The notes: generated by a model from the letters alone, not told the origin. A DNA stretch of 64,000 bases from an uncultured Nitrospira sp. (GCA_902500775.1 CABVRZ010000006.1:62001-126000), one strand, 5' to 3'. Positions 46,416 to 55,865 are shown, counted from the first letter of the stretch. Made by a program: numbers and translations.

Positions 46416-46787
46416 TCATTGAGCCGTGGCTCCCTGTGGGGAGGACTTGGCTTCAATGATAGCGATGAGACGGGTCACGGTGTCACGACGTTCGAGCAAT
46501 CGTGCGACCTGTTCAACTTCCTTAGTATTGAAGGCACAGTCAAGGATGGGGGTGAGAAAATGCAGCGCCTGGCTGCCCAGAAAATTCATCGGTCCCATGG
46601 ACTCCAAGAACATCGTCGCCGGCGCCGCCATCCGACGTTTCACGATCACCTCGGCAATCCTCTCCAGCAACTGAACATCTTCATCTGCAAGAGGCTGATT
46701 CTCAGGCTGAACGGCAAAAGCACGGCGTAGACCGGCCCGAACTTTTGTCAGTTTTCCAGTAACGTTTTGACTGAAGAACGATCGCAT
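46416..46787 (-). CDS. Small cytoplasmic protein preceding the MutL-linked operon
   Basis: This 123-residue helical protein carries a striking central stretch ('LLERIAEVIVKRRMAAPATM', then 'FLESMGPMNFLGSQALHFLTPI') and 'ARLLERRDTVTRLIAIIEA' near the end. There is no signal peptide, cysteine pair or nucleic-acid motif. It lies 106 bases upstream of the MutL-like ATPase in the same direction, and proteins with this central stretch tend to accompany that ATPase as far as I recall. Function unknown. Confidence 0.7.
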   Translation of the reverse strand: MRSFFSQNVTGKLTKVRAGLRRAFAVQPENQPLADEDVQLLERIAEVIVKRRMAAPATMFLESMGPMNFLGSQALHFLTPILDCAFNTKEVEQVARLLERRDTVTRLIAIIEAKSSPQGATAQ

Positions 46788-47030
46788 ACGTATAGGTCAG
46801 GAGAGGCAAACCTCAAACGAGCCGCATTATATGAAGGAGGTACAAGAGAGTCAATTCAATGAACCGCCCTGCCGGCACACACGTCAACGGCGAAAGGCGA
46901 TTATCGAGCGGTATCGTACGCCGATGTAGCCAATGAGAGGCAGTTAGTTTAAACTCGTTCGTGACGGTACGAAGCCAGCTCACGGCTGAGCAATAGATCG
47001 CTGCACGTGGTCAGAAGTTAGATTTCGACT

Positions 47031-47303
47031 ATGAAGCTTGAGTGGGATCCGCGCAAGGCTGAGAGCAATCTTCGTAAACACGGAGTCTCGTTTGACGAAG
47101 CAGGATCCGTATTTCTGGATCGCCTAGCTCTTTCTGGCCCCGACCCAGATCACTCTTTAGGCGAAGTGCGGTACATTACCTTTGGGATGTCCCGCTTGGG
47201 TCGGCTACTGGTCCTTTCGCATACAAATCGGCCCGATGCCATTCGAATTATCAATGCCCGTCGCATGACACGTAGCGAAAGGAAAATCTATGAAGAGGGG
47301 TAA
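47031..47303 (+). CDS. brnT: BrnT-family toxin (type II toxin-antitoxin)
   Basis: This 90-residue protein has the BrnT pattern throughout: 'LEWDPRKAESNLRKHGVSFDEAGSVFLD' at the start, 'RYITFGMSRLGRLLVLSHTNR' in the middle and 'IRIINARRMTRSERKIYEEG' at the end. BrnT is an RNase of the RelE-like fold that halts translation. The following gene encodes a likely partner. No clear operator palindrome is visible in the 240 bases upstream, which otherwise show nothing. Confidence 0.9.
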   Translation: MKLEWDPRKAESNLRKHGVSFDEAGSVFLDRLALSGPDPDHSLGEVRYITFGMSRLGRLLVLSHTNRPDAIRIINARRMTRSERKIYEEG

Positions 47304-47310
47304 GGACGAA

Positions 47311-47544
47311 ATGCGCTCGGAATACAAACGCTCGGACTTTACAAAGTTAGAAAGAGGGAAATTTTATTCAGCTGTAGCCGCAGGAACTTCTGTTGCCTTG
47401 TTAGAGCCGGCTATTGCCAAAGCGTTTCCCACATCAAAAGCTGTAAATGAAGCACTGGCTGGCCTGCTCGTATTGACTGAGAAAACAACACGCATACCCC
47501 GGCGCTCAACTCGGAGGCGTAGAAAGACAGCTCGGACCACTTAG
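47311..47544 (+). CDS. Putative antitoxin partner of BrnT
   Basis: This 77-residue basic protein follows brnT after 7 bases if started at ATG 47311, which has AAGGA just ahead; an ATG at 47290 would overlap brnT. It reads 'EYKRSDFTKLERGKFYSAVAAGTSVALLEPAIAKAFPTSKAVNEALAGLL', resembling the short proteins often encoded after BrnT-type toxins rather than classical BrnA. The C-terminus is Arg/Thr-rich. Antitoxin activity is inferred from position. Confidence 0.7.
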   Translation: MRSEYKRSDFTKLERGKFYSAVAAGTSVALLEPAIAKAFPTSKAVNEALAGLLVLTEKTTRIPRRSTRRRRKTARTT

Positions 47545-47702
47545 CGATGCGGACGCTCATTTTTTAGGCCGAACCCCCTATTCTTTGCGCCTAAACGTTT
47601 AGCCTTACCTAGGAAGGCTACAAGCACCTCTTTGCCCAACTTGGCTATTCCGCACAAGTCAGCATTGTCGCCCAGTAATTTCCCCTCATTAGGCTGATCC
47701 GC

Positions 47703-48217
47703 TCTTCCGGCCACCCTCGCCGGCTTGGTGCAACATTTGTCCACTCTGCGTTTACACTCGGCGGTCGTGCACCTTACTTTGATCCCAAAGACGGAGATGT
47801 AAACTGGTTCGGTGGCGGCCAGCTTCGCCTGCATCCATTCAAATTACACGCCGTTGAAGGCTCTATCGACTATCGCAAGACGGACATCAGCTCCACCACC
47901 GTCAGAACCTTTCCCGTGCAAGGGTCTGCCTTGATTTATCCATTTGCACCAAACGGCTCTCTCCTTTCATTCTCGGCGGAGCCGGCTGGTACTTTACCAA
48001 TGTCGAAGGCCCTCACGGTTTCGACAAAACGCAACATCGGTTCGGCGCTCATGTGGGAGGCGGTCTCCAGCTCTTTCTCAGCGAACATCTCTCACTCGAC
48101 GGTACCTACCGCCATATCTGGCTTGAGAAAATCGACTCCAAGGACGCCTCCCTGCATGATAAGCGATTTCAGGATAACGGGCACGTGGTGACCTTTGGAT
48201 TAAACTTGCACTTCTAG
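47703..48217 (+). pseudogene. Frameshifted outer-membrane beta-barrel protein remnant
   Basis: One frame reads 'FTLGGRAPYFDPKDGDVNWF', then 'RLHPFKLHAVEGSIDYRKTD' and 'QGSALIYPFAP'. After about 47955 the sequence continues in another frame as 'FILGGAGWYFTNVEGPHGFD', 'RFGAHVGGGLQLFLSEHLSL' and 'FQDNGHVVTFGLNLHF' to the TAG at 48215. Alternating beta strands and the terminal aromatic residue are typical of small OmpA/OmpW-type barrels. Start codon and signal peptide are missing. A single frameshift splits the body, so no intact product is expected unless the shift is a sequencing error. Confidence 0.7.
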
Positions 48218-48593
48218 CGTTGGCTCGATTGAGGCAATAGTCGGCCTTGTTGGGCAGATACCTCTGGCCAGCTCATCCACCCAACCATTCGCGAGGCCGT
48301 GGCCAGAGTTGTCGACACTAACATCCCCGCGGGTAGACAAACCCAGGAAGCTTGCGCGTAACTTATTGCGAAACTCGGTTGTTCCGCGAAAGTCAACTTC
48401 ATCCCATAGTAGTTTCTGTCACCTCTTGTCATAACTACCAAAGAATGTGCTTTGGGGTGGAACACTCGGCCACCCGCTCCGTAAGCATTGACAAGCACTC
48501 TGGCACGCGCAAGAATCAGCCTTCTATTTTAGATTTGTGGGTGTGCCCTGTGCCGATTGCCATTTTGAGTAGCTAGACACTGCAACCACCCCC
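48218..48593. other. Intergenic stretch without an intact gene
   Basis: About 375 bases between the barrel remnant and the HEPN-motif gene. Short frames exist on both strands but none shows a recognisable domain or ribosome site. Base composition and the neighbouring relic suggest decayed sequence. Confidence 0.4.
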
Positions 48594-49550
48594 ATGGCTC
48601 AACTCATCGTCCGAAAACGTATAACCTTTCAAAGTTTTGGTGCATCTAAGTGGCGAAAGCAAGATCATACGACACCCCTCTCCCTGCAGTTGGCACAGGC
48701 TAAGGCTCTCCTTTACTTAGATGAGGAGCTCTCCCCCTACAAACGAGATGTGATCATGATCCCAGACGGGCGTGTTGAACTCCACTACATTCCAGCGCCA
48801 ACAGATCTCATCAAGAGTATCTCTTGCAAGGGAGCAGGCAGTAGAGCGGCAGCTAAAGTCCTCTATGACGCCTACGTCGAGGCACACTCCAAGTTTGAAG
48901 CCCTCCTCTACTCAGCTGGAAAGGTTCGGTATCTGTTTCACATGGAACCGGAGTCAATAACCGACTTCTTTTCGGATAGTTTCAGATCTAAGGGCCTAGT
49001 TGAGTGGAGCGTTGACGGAGAATCATTCAGGCCGTTTCAGCCGAGGCTTCTCAAACCACGCGGCCGAAACCCGGTATACACAGCAGCTCAGCTAATCACT
49101 CCTATACGCTGGCATGAAATGCAACTCGCTGCTGACAATGGTGAGTTTCCGGATGGCGAACTCCTTGAACTCTACAGAATCCGAGGTAAGGCAGCTTGGC
49201 AGCAGCTTAGTTCTGCAGCTATTGAAGCATCAATCATCTCTGAAACACTACTGCGGGCATATGGTCTAAAGGTACTCAAGGAAAGCGGTTTTAGCAACAA
49301 CAAGCTCAAGCGCCTTAGTGACGAACTCACCTTCAATAACCTTCTAAACATTGTGCTCCCACTTTCTCTTGGCAGGACAGACCTACGCCGCGTTGAGTCT
49401 GCTATTGAGGCTGTCGATCGCTTGCGAGGCATCCGAAACGATCTAGTTCATGGAAATATCACTCAGAAGGATGTAGCGCCACTACGAGTTGAACAAGGAA
49501 TCGACGGCGCAATCAAGCTTGTCCGTTTTCTTCAGGCAAAGCTCGCCTAG
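48594..49550 (+). CDS. HEPN-motif protein of unknown function
   Basis: This 318-residue soluble protein has a C-terminal helical domain (about 180-315) ending with 'LRGIRNDLVHGN', where R281 and H286 form the R-x4-H signature of HEPN domains, many of which are RNases in toxin or defence systems. The N-terminal half is alpha/beta with no motif I recognise ('RDVIMIPDGRVELHYIPAPTD', 'AEALLYSAGKVRYLFHMEPES'-like). The gene stands alone on the plus strand in an accessory patch beside a toxin-antitoxin pair and a pseudogene, with no strong ribosome site before the ATG. RNase activity is inferred from the motif only. Confidence 0.65.
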   Translation: MAQLIVRKRITFQSFGASKWRKQDHTTPLSLQLAQAKALLYLDEELSPYKRDVIMIPDGRVELHYIPAPTDLIKSISCKGAGSRAAAKVLYDAYVEAHSKFEALLYSAGKVRYLFHMEPESITDFFSDSFRSKGLVEWSVDGESFRPFQPRLLKPRGRNPVYTAAQLITPIRWHEMQLAADNGEFPDGELLELYRIRGKAAWQQLSSAAIEASIISETLLRAYGLKVLKESGFSNNKLKRLSDELTFNNLLNIVLPLSLGRTDLRRVESAIEAVDRLRGIRNDLVHGNITQKDVAPLRVEQGIDGAIKLVRFLQAKLA

Positions 49551-49738
49551 TTATACCTATGTCTCTCTCCTAATTAAACGTTAGGTCTCGCTGCTCTGAA
49601 AATCCCGGTGACGACTGCGAGTGCTGCATCTTTATCACTTACAATTACGCGGACCCAGTTGAATCTATAACTACCCGCATAAACGGGCCTTCTCACAACG
49701 CGCGTTCGGCGAGCAAGAATGACGACCTGGCTACTTCC

Positions 49739-50344
49739 CTAATTCTTCCGCCCCCCTATCTTACTCTCCGTCCCATTCCTCAACCGCTCAATATTCTCCT
49801 TGTGCTTGATGGCGATCAGCCCACTCACGGCAAGAGAGAAAAGCATGAACGCGATCGATGGATGGATCAGCGCGGCGATGACGGGGAAGAGACCAAAAGC
49901 CGTCAGTGCGCCGCCCGATGAGTACCGCCAGATAGCCACAGCCGCAATCCAAGCTAGCAGCAGTAAAAGCCCAACCAACGGCGACACACCCAGGACAGAG
50001 CCAAGCGCCGTTGCGACGCCCTTCCCGCCTTTGAATCCTAGAAACGGTGAGAACACATGCCCGAGGAAGGGAGCCAGCGCGACAACAAGAATCGCCCATT
50101 CGTCTTGTAATTGATGCATCGCCGCGAACCCCATGACCCACCCTTTGCCCATATCGCCGATCAACGTCAAGATACCGGCCGGTTTGCCGGAGACGCGCAG
50201 TACGTTCGTAAACCCGACGTTCTTGCTGCCGACCATGCGCGGATCGGGCAAACCCATGGCCTTGGAAATGACCACGCCAAACGGCACCCCACCCAGCAGA
50301 TAGCCGACGATCGCAAGTCCTATAATGAGCCCCAGTTGTTCCAT
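49739..50344 (-). CDS. plsY: Glycerol-3-phosphate acyltransferase PlsY
   Basis: This 201-residue integral membrane enzyme transfers an acyl group from acyl-phosphate to glycerol 3-phosphate, the first step of phospholipid synthesis. The three PlsY motifs are seen: 'GSKNVGFTNVLR' (about 39-50), 'GDMGKGW' (about 63-69), and 'FLGFKGGKGVATALG' (about 100-114). About five membrane helices fit the family, and the length is typical. It stands on the minus strand, with the esterase gene ending 31 bases upstream of it in the same direction. Confidence 0.96.
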   Translation of the reverse strand: MEQLGLIIGLAIVGYLLGGVPFGVVISKAMGLPDPRMVGSKNVGFTNVLRVSGKPAGILTLIGDMGKGWVMGFAAMHQLQDEWAILVVALAPFLGHVFSPFLGFKGGKGVATALGSVLGVSPLVGLLLLLAWIAAVAIWRYSSGGALTAFGLFPVIAALIHPSIAFMLFSLAVSGLIAIKHKENIERLRNGTESKIGGRKN

Positions 50345-50374
50345 GCTATTCGCTTTCTCGATTGCGTCCGACCA

Positions 50375-51238
50375 TCATAAAAACTTCTCTGGATGTATAA
50401 AAAACTCCAGCATCACCCTATTCAGATTCGGCCAGTCACGATGGCTGCCGGCTCCTTCGCAGTACAACGTGGCTCCCCCAGCAGCACAACCTTGATACGC
50501 ACGACAGCCACCCTCCACAGTTTTTGTCTTGGTAACATCACAGCTATTGCACTTCGCCCACCAGGCTGATGTTTGTGCTCCCCAACCTGGAAACAAACTG
50601 TCGTTCTTGCCGTGCATGATCATGATCGGAATGGGATCAGGACATTGAAACTCTTCGAGGTCTTTTCCCGTCCATCCTGCCGCGCTCGGCGCAATGGCCG
50701 CCGGAATACGCTTCGTCTTGTCGAGTACAGCCAGGGCCAGGGATGCTGTCCCTCCGTCAGAATGGCCAGTCGCATAGACTCTTTTCTCATTAATGCACCA
50801 TTCTTTCGCAACCAGGCCGGGAATCGTTCCAAGTTGCTCGACGGTCGAAATATTTAGCTGCTTGTGATCAGCATAGACCATCACAAATCCAGCTCCAGTC
50901 GCTGTAGTCGTGAGGCTGGTCAGCCGTTCAGATGCCCCGCGGCTCATTCTTGCTGGAGCATAGACCATCAACAAGGGATGGGCAAACGTGGGATCATAGT
51001 TCGAGGGCGTGCGCACCATATACTTGATGCCGTCTGCTGAGACCCGTCCATCCGTTGCCCCAGCTGCGCCTTGACGTGCCCCAGCAGGACAAGGCCCTGT
51101 CGTCGTGGGATAAGCGAAGGCTTCGAGCTGGGGAGGCGTCGTGTTTTCACTACAGGCGGTCGTTGCGATTGGGAAGGACAGCAGAACAGAAACAGCAATG
51201 AGGCGGTACAGATTACCGATCACGTTGCGGTTAACCAC
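50375..51238 (-). CDS. Exported lipoprotein esterase, PHB-depolymerase-like
   Basis: This 287-residue alpha/beta hydrolase carries a lipoprotein signal (lipobox around 'TTAC' at about residue 29). The nucleophile is S160 in 'ATGHSDGGTAS', followed by the acid in 'MIMHGKNDSLFPGWG' and the histidine in 'GAGSHRDWPNL'. The arrangement matches the poly(3-hydroxybutyrate) depolymerase/feruloyl-esterase-like family (LpqC-type) rather than lipases. Several extra cysteines near the C-terminus ('CNSCDVTK', 'CRAYQGCAAGGATLYC') probably form disulfides. Substrate unknown. The GTG start is uncertain; a second GTG five codons in is possible. Confidence 0.82.
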   Translation of the reverse strand: MVNRNVIGNLYRLIAVSVLLSFPIATTACSENTTPPQLEAFAYPTTTGPCPAGARQGAAGATDGRVSADGIKYMVRTPSNYDPTFAHPLLMVYAPARMSRGASERLTSLTTTATGAGFVMVYADHKQLNISTVEQLGTIPGLVAKEWCINEKRVYATGHSDGGTASLALAVLDKTKRIPAAIAPSAAGWTGKDLEEFQCPDPIPIMIMHGKNDSLFPGWGAQTSAWWAKCNSCDVTKTKTVEGGCRAYQGCAAGGATLYCEGAGSHRDWPNLNRVMLEFFIHPEKFL

Positions 51239-51315
51239 TTACGGAGAGAATTGATTTGGAGTTTACAGGAAATGACGCATCCAACTCCAAAACGGATCGC
51301 GTCAGATCACCTGCG

Positions 51316-51915
51316 TCAAAGCCCTTTGGCCACAACCTGCTTCCAAAAACTCCACACATAGTGACCACCGGAGATGTACCCGAGCACTAAGGACAGATAC
51401 AAGGTGACCGTGCCGGCTAAATGCATATTGCCGAGTTCCGCAAACCCGGTCCCTTCCAGGATCAGGAGGATGATCGCGATAACTTGGAGCGCCATCTTGT
51501 ACTTGCCGGTCGTCTCCGCCGGAATGATCATCCCTTCTCCCGCCGCGATCGCACGGATTCCCGTCACCGCGACCTCTCGGCCAATGATCAACAACGCAAC
51601 TAACGCACTGACGCGATCCACATTCATCAATAAAATAAGCGCCGACAGCACCAAGAGCTTGTCTGCGATCGGATCGAGGAGTTTCCCGAGCTTGGTGACT
51701 TGGCCGGTTCGCCGAGCAATGTACCCGTCCAACATGTCCGTCACCGCTGCGACCGTGAAGACAATGGCCGCTGCCAACGATTGATCGGGGGTCGGATTGA
51801 CAAAGAGGATGATGAAAACCGGGATCAAGAGGATGCGGAACAGCGTGAGGAAATTCGGCAGATTGAGCGACTCTGCCCCACCGATGTCGCGCCATATTTC
51901 CAGAACACGGTTCAT
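51316..51915 (-). CDS. pgsA: CDP-diacylglycerol-glycerol-3-phosphate 3-phosphatidyltransferase
   Basis: This 199-residue membrane enzyme makes phosphatidylglycerophosphate. The CDP-alcohol phosphotransferase signature D-G-x2-A-R-x8-G-x3-D-x3-D is complete in 'MLDGYIARRTGQVTKLGKLL' followed by 'DPIADK'. 'NLPNFLTLFRILLIPVF' at the N-terminus is typical of PgsA. About five hydrophobic segments follow. It lies between the esterase and the Kdo/LPS gene run, in the same direction, with a repeat element just upstream. Confidence 0.95.
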   Translation of the reverse strand: MNRVLEIWRDIGGAESLNLPNFLTLFRILLIPVFIILFVNPTPDQSLAAAIVFTVAAVTDMLDGYIARRTGQVTKLGKLLDPIADKLLVLSALILLMNVDRVSALVALLIIGREVAVTGIRAIAAGEGMIIPAETTGKYKMALQVIAIILLILEGTGFAELGNMHLAGTVTLYLSLVLGYISGGHYVWSFWKQVVAKGL

Positions 51916-51969
51916 GGTCCGACTCTTCCCCTAGCAGGCTATTAAACCTTGTTTCACCCCAACTGCACC

Positions 51970-52095
51970 AGCAGGATGGTCAAAAAGGCTATCCAGCAAG
52001 GCCGCAGCGAGTGAAGAGGCGAGGCGTACGCTTTGGTACGTTGAGCCCCTGAGCGATGCGAGAACGACGCTGGTGGACTTTTTCACCATCCTGCT
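51970..52095. repeat. Dispersed repeat family B, copy 2 (most complete)
   Basis: A 126-base element bounded by 18-base inverted termini with one mismatch (AGCAGGATGGTCAAAAAG and CTTTTTCACCATCCTGCT). Its interior matches the copy at 1509, with blocks GGCCGCAGCGAGTGAAGAGG, GGTACGTTGAG and GAGAACGACGCTGG. Its right end supplies part of the TAG stop codon of the kdsD gene. Confidence 0.85.
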
Positions 52096-53212
52096 AGACA
52101 ATCCCGTTCTTGAGCAGATCATGCAAATGCACGACACCTTGAACATTTCGTCCGTCTTCCGTCACGACCAGCGTGGTGATGGAAAACCGCTCCATCATCT
52201 CCACGGCCTTCGCAGCCAATTCATCAGGCCCAATCGTTTTGGGACTAGGGGTGGCCAATTCGCTTGCCGTCATATTCACCAAATTCGTTCCACGCTGAAT
52301 ACAGCGCCGGACATCGCCGTCGGTAATGACGCCGACCAATACTCCATCGTGATCAACTACGGTCGTCATACCGAGCTTTTTCGCCGTCATCTCCAGCATG
52401 GCCGCCATCCCCCCGACGGAGGCTTGCACTACCGGAATTTCCGCCTCGGCATGCATGAGATCCTTGACCTTCACCAGTAACCGCCGCCCCAGGCTGCCCC
52501 CAGGATGGAATTGGGCAAAATCTTCCGCTTTAAATTCTCGTTTCTGCAGCAGGGCTACGGCCAGTGCATCACCCAACGCCAACGTGGCTGTTGTACTGGC
52601 GGTCGGGGCTAACCCCATCGGGCAGGCCTCTTCTGCAACCGACACATCAAGTGCGACATCAGAGTTTTTTGACAAGGTCGAGTTCATCCGCCCCGTCATG
52701 GAGATGACCGGAATTCCCAAACGTTTCACGAACGGAAGCAACTGCAACAGCTCTTGAGTTTCCCCACTATTAGAGATCGCGACTAAGACATCCTGACGAG
52801 CCAACATGCCGAGATCGCCATGGACTCCCTCAGCCGGGTGCAGAAAGAACGAAGAGGTTCCCGTACTCGCCAACGTGGCAGCAATTTTTTGCCCGATTAA
52901 CCCCGACTTCCCCATCCCAGAAACCACGGCCTTCCCCTTACATCGAACAAGCACCTCCACAGCCTTCACGAATCGCTCATCAAGACGACTGATCAACGCG
53001 TCAACCGCCCGAGCTTCGATCTCGAGCACACGCCGACCATCGGCAAGAGTTTCCTCAGCTTTCGTAGCTTTCGCTTCTCGACTAGACGGCTTCGCGGCCA
53101 TGGACTTGCTCTGCCTCTTCGTACCCTTTGCTATAGGTCCTGCTGCCTGGCCCTTCGCAGATGTTCTGCGTCGCACGGAATGTTCTATTCTCTTGGTTTC
53201 GCCGCATCGCAA
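52094..53212 (-). CDS. kdsD: Arabinose-5-phosphate isomerase (KdsD/KpsF)
   Basis: This 372-residue enzyme interconverts ribulose 5-phosphate and arabinose 5-phosphate for Kdo synthesis. It has a SIS domain (about 75-215: '[24 protein letters not shown]', '[15 protein letters not shown]', '[20 protein letters not shown]') and two CBS domains (about 245-372). '[20 protein letters not shown]' is a family hallmark. The first about 50 residues are a basic extension unusual for the family, so the real start may be the ATG at 53101. It overlaps the kdsA end by 28 bases if started at 53212. The stop codon lies inside a repeat element. Confidence 0.93.
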   Translation of the reverse strand: MRCGETKRIEHSVRRRTSAKGQAAGPIAKGTKRQSKSMAAKPSSREAKATKAEETLADGRRVLEIEARAVDALISRLDERFVKAVEVLVRCKGKAVVSGMGKSGLIGQKIAATLASTGTSSFFLHPAEGVHGDLGMLARQDVLVAISNSGETQELLQLLPFVKRLGIPVISMTGRMNSTLSKNSDVALDVSVAEEACPMGLAPTASTTATLALGDALAVALLQKREFKAEDFAQFHPGGSLGRRLLVKVKDLMHAEAEIPVVQASVGGMAAMLEMTAKKLGMTTVVDHDGVLVGVITDGDVRRCIQRGTNLVNMTASELATPSPKTIGPDELAAKAVEMMERFSITTLVVTEDGRNVQGVVHLHDLLKNGIV

Positions 53213-54012
53213 ATACGCAGGACCCGTTCGAGCAAAGACTTTAATTGATGCAACGGCACCATATTGGGCCCATCGGACAGTGCCTCGTCTGGGTTTGGGT
53301 GAACTTCCATGAAGAATCCATCGACCCCTGCTCCGGCTGCTGCGCAGGCCAACGGTTCAACGAATTCCCGCTGGCCGCTGGATTTCGTCCCACCACCACC
53401 CGGCAATTGAACACTGTGTGTTGCATCGAAGACCACAGGATACCCTAAGCCCCTCATAATAGGGAAGGATCGCATATCCACGACAAGATTGTTGTACCCG
53501 AACGACGATCCCCTCTCGGTCAGCACGATCCGCTGGCTCCCGCACTCCTCAATTTTCTTCACCGCGTTCCCCATTTCGACCGGCGAGAGAAATTGGCCCT
53601 TTTTCACATTCACCACTTTTCCTGTTTTGGCCGCCGCAATCAACAGATCCGTCTGCCGGCAGAGAAAGGCCGGAATCTGCAGGACATCCACAACCTTTCC
53701 GGCTTCCGCCGCCTGCTCTTCCGTATGCACGTCGGTTAACACGGGCAGCCCCAGCTTCTCCCTCACCTGCTTCAGTACCGCCAAGCCTTTTTCCAGGCCA
53801 GGACCTCGAAATGAATGGATGGACGTTCTGTTCGCCTTATCGAATGACGACTTGAAAATGTAGGGGATTCCCAAGTCCTTCGTGATCTCGGCAACTCGCC
53901 CTGCCGTATCCATGACAAGCTGCTCACTCTCAATCACACAGGGACCGGCGATCAGAAAGGGCCGTTGTCCTTGCCCAACTTTGAATGAACCAATCTGCAC
54001 CTGGTGTGGCAT
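53185..54012 (-). CDS. kdsA: 3-deoxy-8-phosphooctulonate synthase (Kdo-8-P synthase)
   Basis: This 275-residue enzyme condenses arabinose 5-phosphate with phosphoenolpyruvate. Family blocks are present in order: '[14 protein letters not shown]', '[20 protein letters not shown]', '[13 protein letters not shown]', '[14 protein letters not shown]', '[11 protein letters not shown]', '[18 protein letters not shown]', '[12 protein letters not shown]'. The length is typical. The extra cysteine in 'GPCVIES' fits the metal-dependent class. It lies between pyrG and kdsD in one direction. Confidence 0.97.
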   Translation of the reverse strand: MPHQVQIGSFKVGQGQRPFLIAGPCVIESEQLVMDTAGRVAEITKDLGIPYIFKSSFDKANRTSIHSFRGPGLEKGLAVLKQVREKLGLPVLTDVHTEEQAAEAGKVVDVLQIPAFLCRQTDLLIAAAKTGKVVNVKKGQFLSPVEMGNAVKKIEECGSQRIVLTERGSSFGYNNLVVDMRSFPIMRGLGYPVVFDATHSVQLPGGGGTKSSGQREFVEPLACAAAGAGVDGFFMEVHPNPDEALSDGPNMVPLHQLKSLLERVLRICDAAKPRE

Positions 54013-54114
54013 AACTATCGCTTTCAGATTTGCATCACGACAAGATACTCAAAGCGGCTTTCCATTCTCACCCGCCCAACCCTGAGGGCGCCGAGACGCC
54101 CTCTTTTCCACTAA

Positions 54115-54212
54115 AGGCCGCAGGCAAGTCGAAACCGGCGGCGTACCCTCGGGGGTAGGTTGAGGATTTTGATGAGCCGAGAACGCAGTTGAAAGCTGGT
54201 TTCAGCATTTCG
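54115..54212. repeat. Dispersed repeat family B, copy 3 (diverged)
   Basis: Shares AAAGGCCGCAGGCAAGTCGA, GGCGGCGTAC, GTTGAGGATTTTGATGAGCC and GAGAACGCAG with the family-B pattern. It lies 3 bases beyond the pyrG stop, in the gap before kdsA. Next to it, GAGGGCG-N6-CGCCCTC-TTTT at about 54084-54107 is a hairpin whose T-run faces the plus strand. Confidence 0.65.
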
Positions 54213-54214
54213 CT

Positions 54215-55816
54215 TCAATGTCCAAGCTTCCTGCGTAACGCTGCTCCGACAAATCCACTAAATAACGGATGTGGCCGGTGCGGCCGGGAACTATACTCCG
54301 GATGAAACTGGGTTCCCAAGAACCAGGGATGATCCTTCAGTTCAAGAATTTCGACCAGTCGTCCATCCGGCGAAAGGCCGCTCAAGACCAGTCCCTTGGC
54401 ACTCAATCGCTCACGATAGGCATTGTTGAACTCATAGCGATGGCGATGGCGTTCACGAACCTCGTTCACGCCGTACATCTTCTGTGCCAATGTCCCCTCG
54501 CCTAATTTACAGAGATACGAGCCGAGCCGCATGGTCCCGCCCTTGTCGCTGATGCCCTGCTGATCGGGCATGAGATGAATCACCGGATGGGGCGACTGCT
54601 CATCAAACTCCGCGCTATTGGCTCCCGACAGTCCCGCCACATTGCGCGCAAACTCAATCGCGGCACATTGCATCCCTAAACACAGGCCAAGAAACGGGAT
54701 GCGGCGTTCTCGTGCATAGGTGATGGCAGTCACTTTCCCCTCAATCCCTCGCGCCCCAAATCCACCGGGGATCAAGATCCCATCGGCCTCGCGCAGAATT
54801 CGTTCCGTCCCTTGCCGCTCGATATCTTCGGATTCGACCCAGTTGATATTGACCTTCGTCTCATGATCGATTCCACCGTGTACCAACGCTTCGCCCAAGC
54901 TCTTGTAACACTCCTTCAGCCCTACATACTTCCCGACCAGTGCGATGGAGAGTTCATGCTTAGGACGTTTGATCCGCTGCACCATCGCGTCCCACTCGCG
55001 AAGGTTCGGCTGGGCGGTCTCGAGATGCAGCTGACGGACAATCAATTCGTCTAACCCTTCCTTTCGGAAGACGATCGGCACCTCGTAGATCGTTTCGACG
55101 TCTTTGGCCGTGATGACCGCATCCTTATCCACGTTGCAGAACATCGCAATCTTGCCCTTGAGCTCAGGGGGAATATCGCGGTCGGTTCGGCAGAGGAGGA
55201 TATTGGGCTGGATACCGATTTCCCGAAGCTTGTTGACCGAATGCTGGGTCGGCTTGGTCTTCAGTTCACCAGCCGTGCCAATGTAGGGCACCAAGGTCAG
55301 ATGGACATACAACACATTATCGCGCCCGACGTCGTACGGCATCTGTCGGATGGCTTCGAGAAACGGGAGACTTTCGATGTCCCCAACGGTCCCTCCGATT
55401 TCAATGATCGCGACATCGACGCCCTTGGAGATCCGCATGATCGCCTGTTTGATCTCATCCGTGACATGCGGAACAACTTGAACCGTCCCTCCAAGGTAAT
55501 CCCCCCGCCGCTCCTTGGTGATGACTGCATGATAGATCCGGCCCGTGGTGTAATTACTTTCCTTCGTCAGCGAGAGCGAGGTGAATCGTTCATAGTGCCC
55601 AAGATCAAGATCGGTTTCGGCACCGTCGTCCGTGACAAAGACTTCACCGTGCTGGTACGGGTTCATCGTCCCAGGATCGACGTTGATGTAGGGATCCAAC
55701 TTGAGAAACGTAATCTTCAACCCACGGCTTTCGAGGAGGTTCCCAATAGAGGCCGATGCCAGTCCCTTCCCAAGCGATGAGACCACTCCACCGGTCACAA
55801 AAATAAATTTGTTCAT
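54215..55816 (-). CDS. pyrG: CTP synthase
   Basis: This 533-residue enzyme aminates UTP to CTP. The N-terminal synthetase domain starts '[23 protein letters not shown]' and has '[39 protein letters not shown]'-type motifs. The C-terminal glutamine amidotransferase domain shows the oxyanion 'GGFGARG', the nucleophile Cys in 'GLCLGMQCA' and the His-Glu pair in '[10 protein letters not shown]'. The length is typical. It sits between kdsB and kdsA; both CTP and Kdo-8-P are needed to make CMP-Kdo, which explains the grouping. Confidence 0.98.
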   Translation of the reverse strand: MNKFIFVTGGVVSSLGKGLASASIGNLLESRGLKITFLKLDPYINVDPGTMNPYQHGEVFVTDDGAETDLDLGHYERFTSLSLTKESNYTTGRIYHAVITKERRGDYLGGTVQVVPHVTDEIKQAIMRISKGVDVAIIEIGGTVGDIESLPFLEAIRQMPYDVGRDNVLYVHLTLVPYIGTAGELKTKPTQHSVNKLREIGIQPNILLCRTDRDIPPELKGKIAMFCNVDKDAVITAKDVETIYEVPIVFRKEGLDELIVRQLHLETAQPNLREWDAMVQRIKRPKHELSIALVGKYVGLKECYKSLGEALVHGGIDHETKVNINWVESEDIERQGTERILREADGILIPGGFGARGIEGKVTAITYARERRIPFLGLCLGMQCAAIEFARNVAGLSGANSAEFDEQSPHPVIHLMPDQQGISDKGGTMRLGSYLCKLGEGTLAQKMYGVNEVRERHRHRYEFNNAYRERLSAKGLVLSGLSPDGRLVEILELKDHPWFLGTQFHPEYSSRPHRPHPLFSGFVGAALRRKLGH

Positions 55817-55865
55817 GGCTTCCCTCTCTCCTAGACGTCAGGCCGATCCATCTCAGCTGTGCACC

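Noticed and set aside
49560-49600. Possible integron attC site (GTTAGGT core near 49580)
   Set aside because: No matching RYYYAAC partner able to fold into an attC hairpin and no integrase were found.
54084-54107. Terminator between pyrG and kdsA
   Set aside because: The hairpin's T-run faces the plus strand, while both flanking genes are on the minus strand, so it would not stop their transcript.
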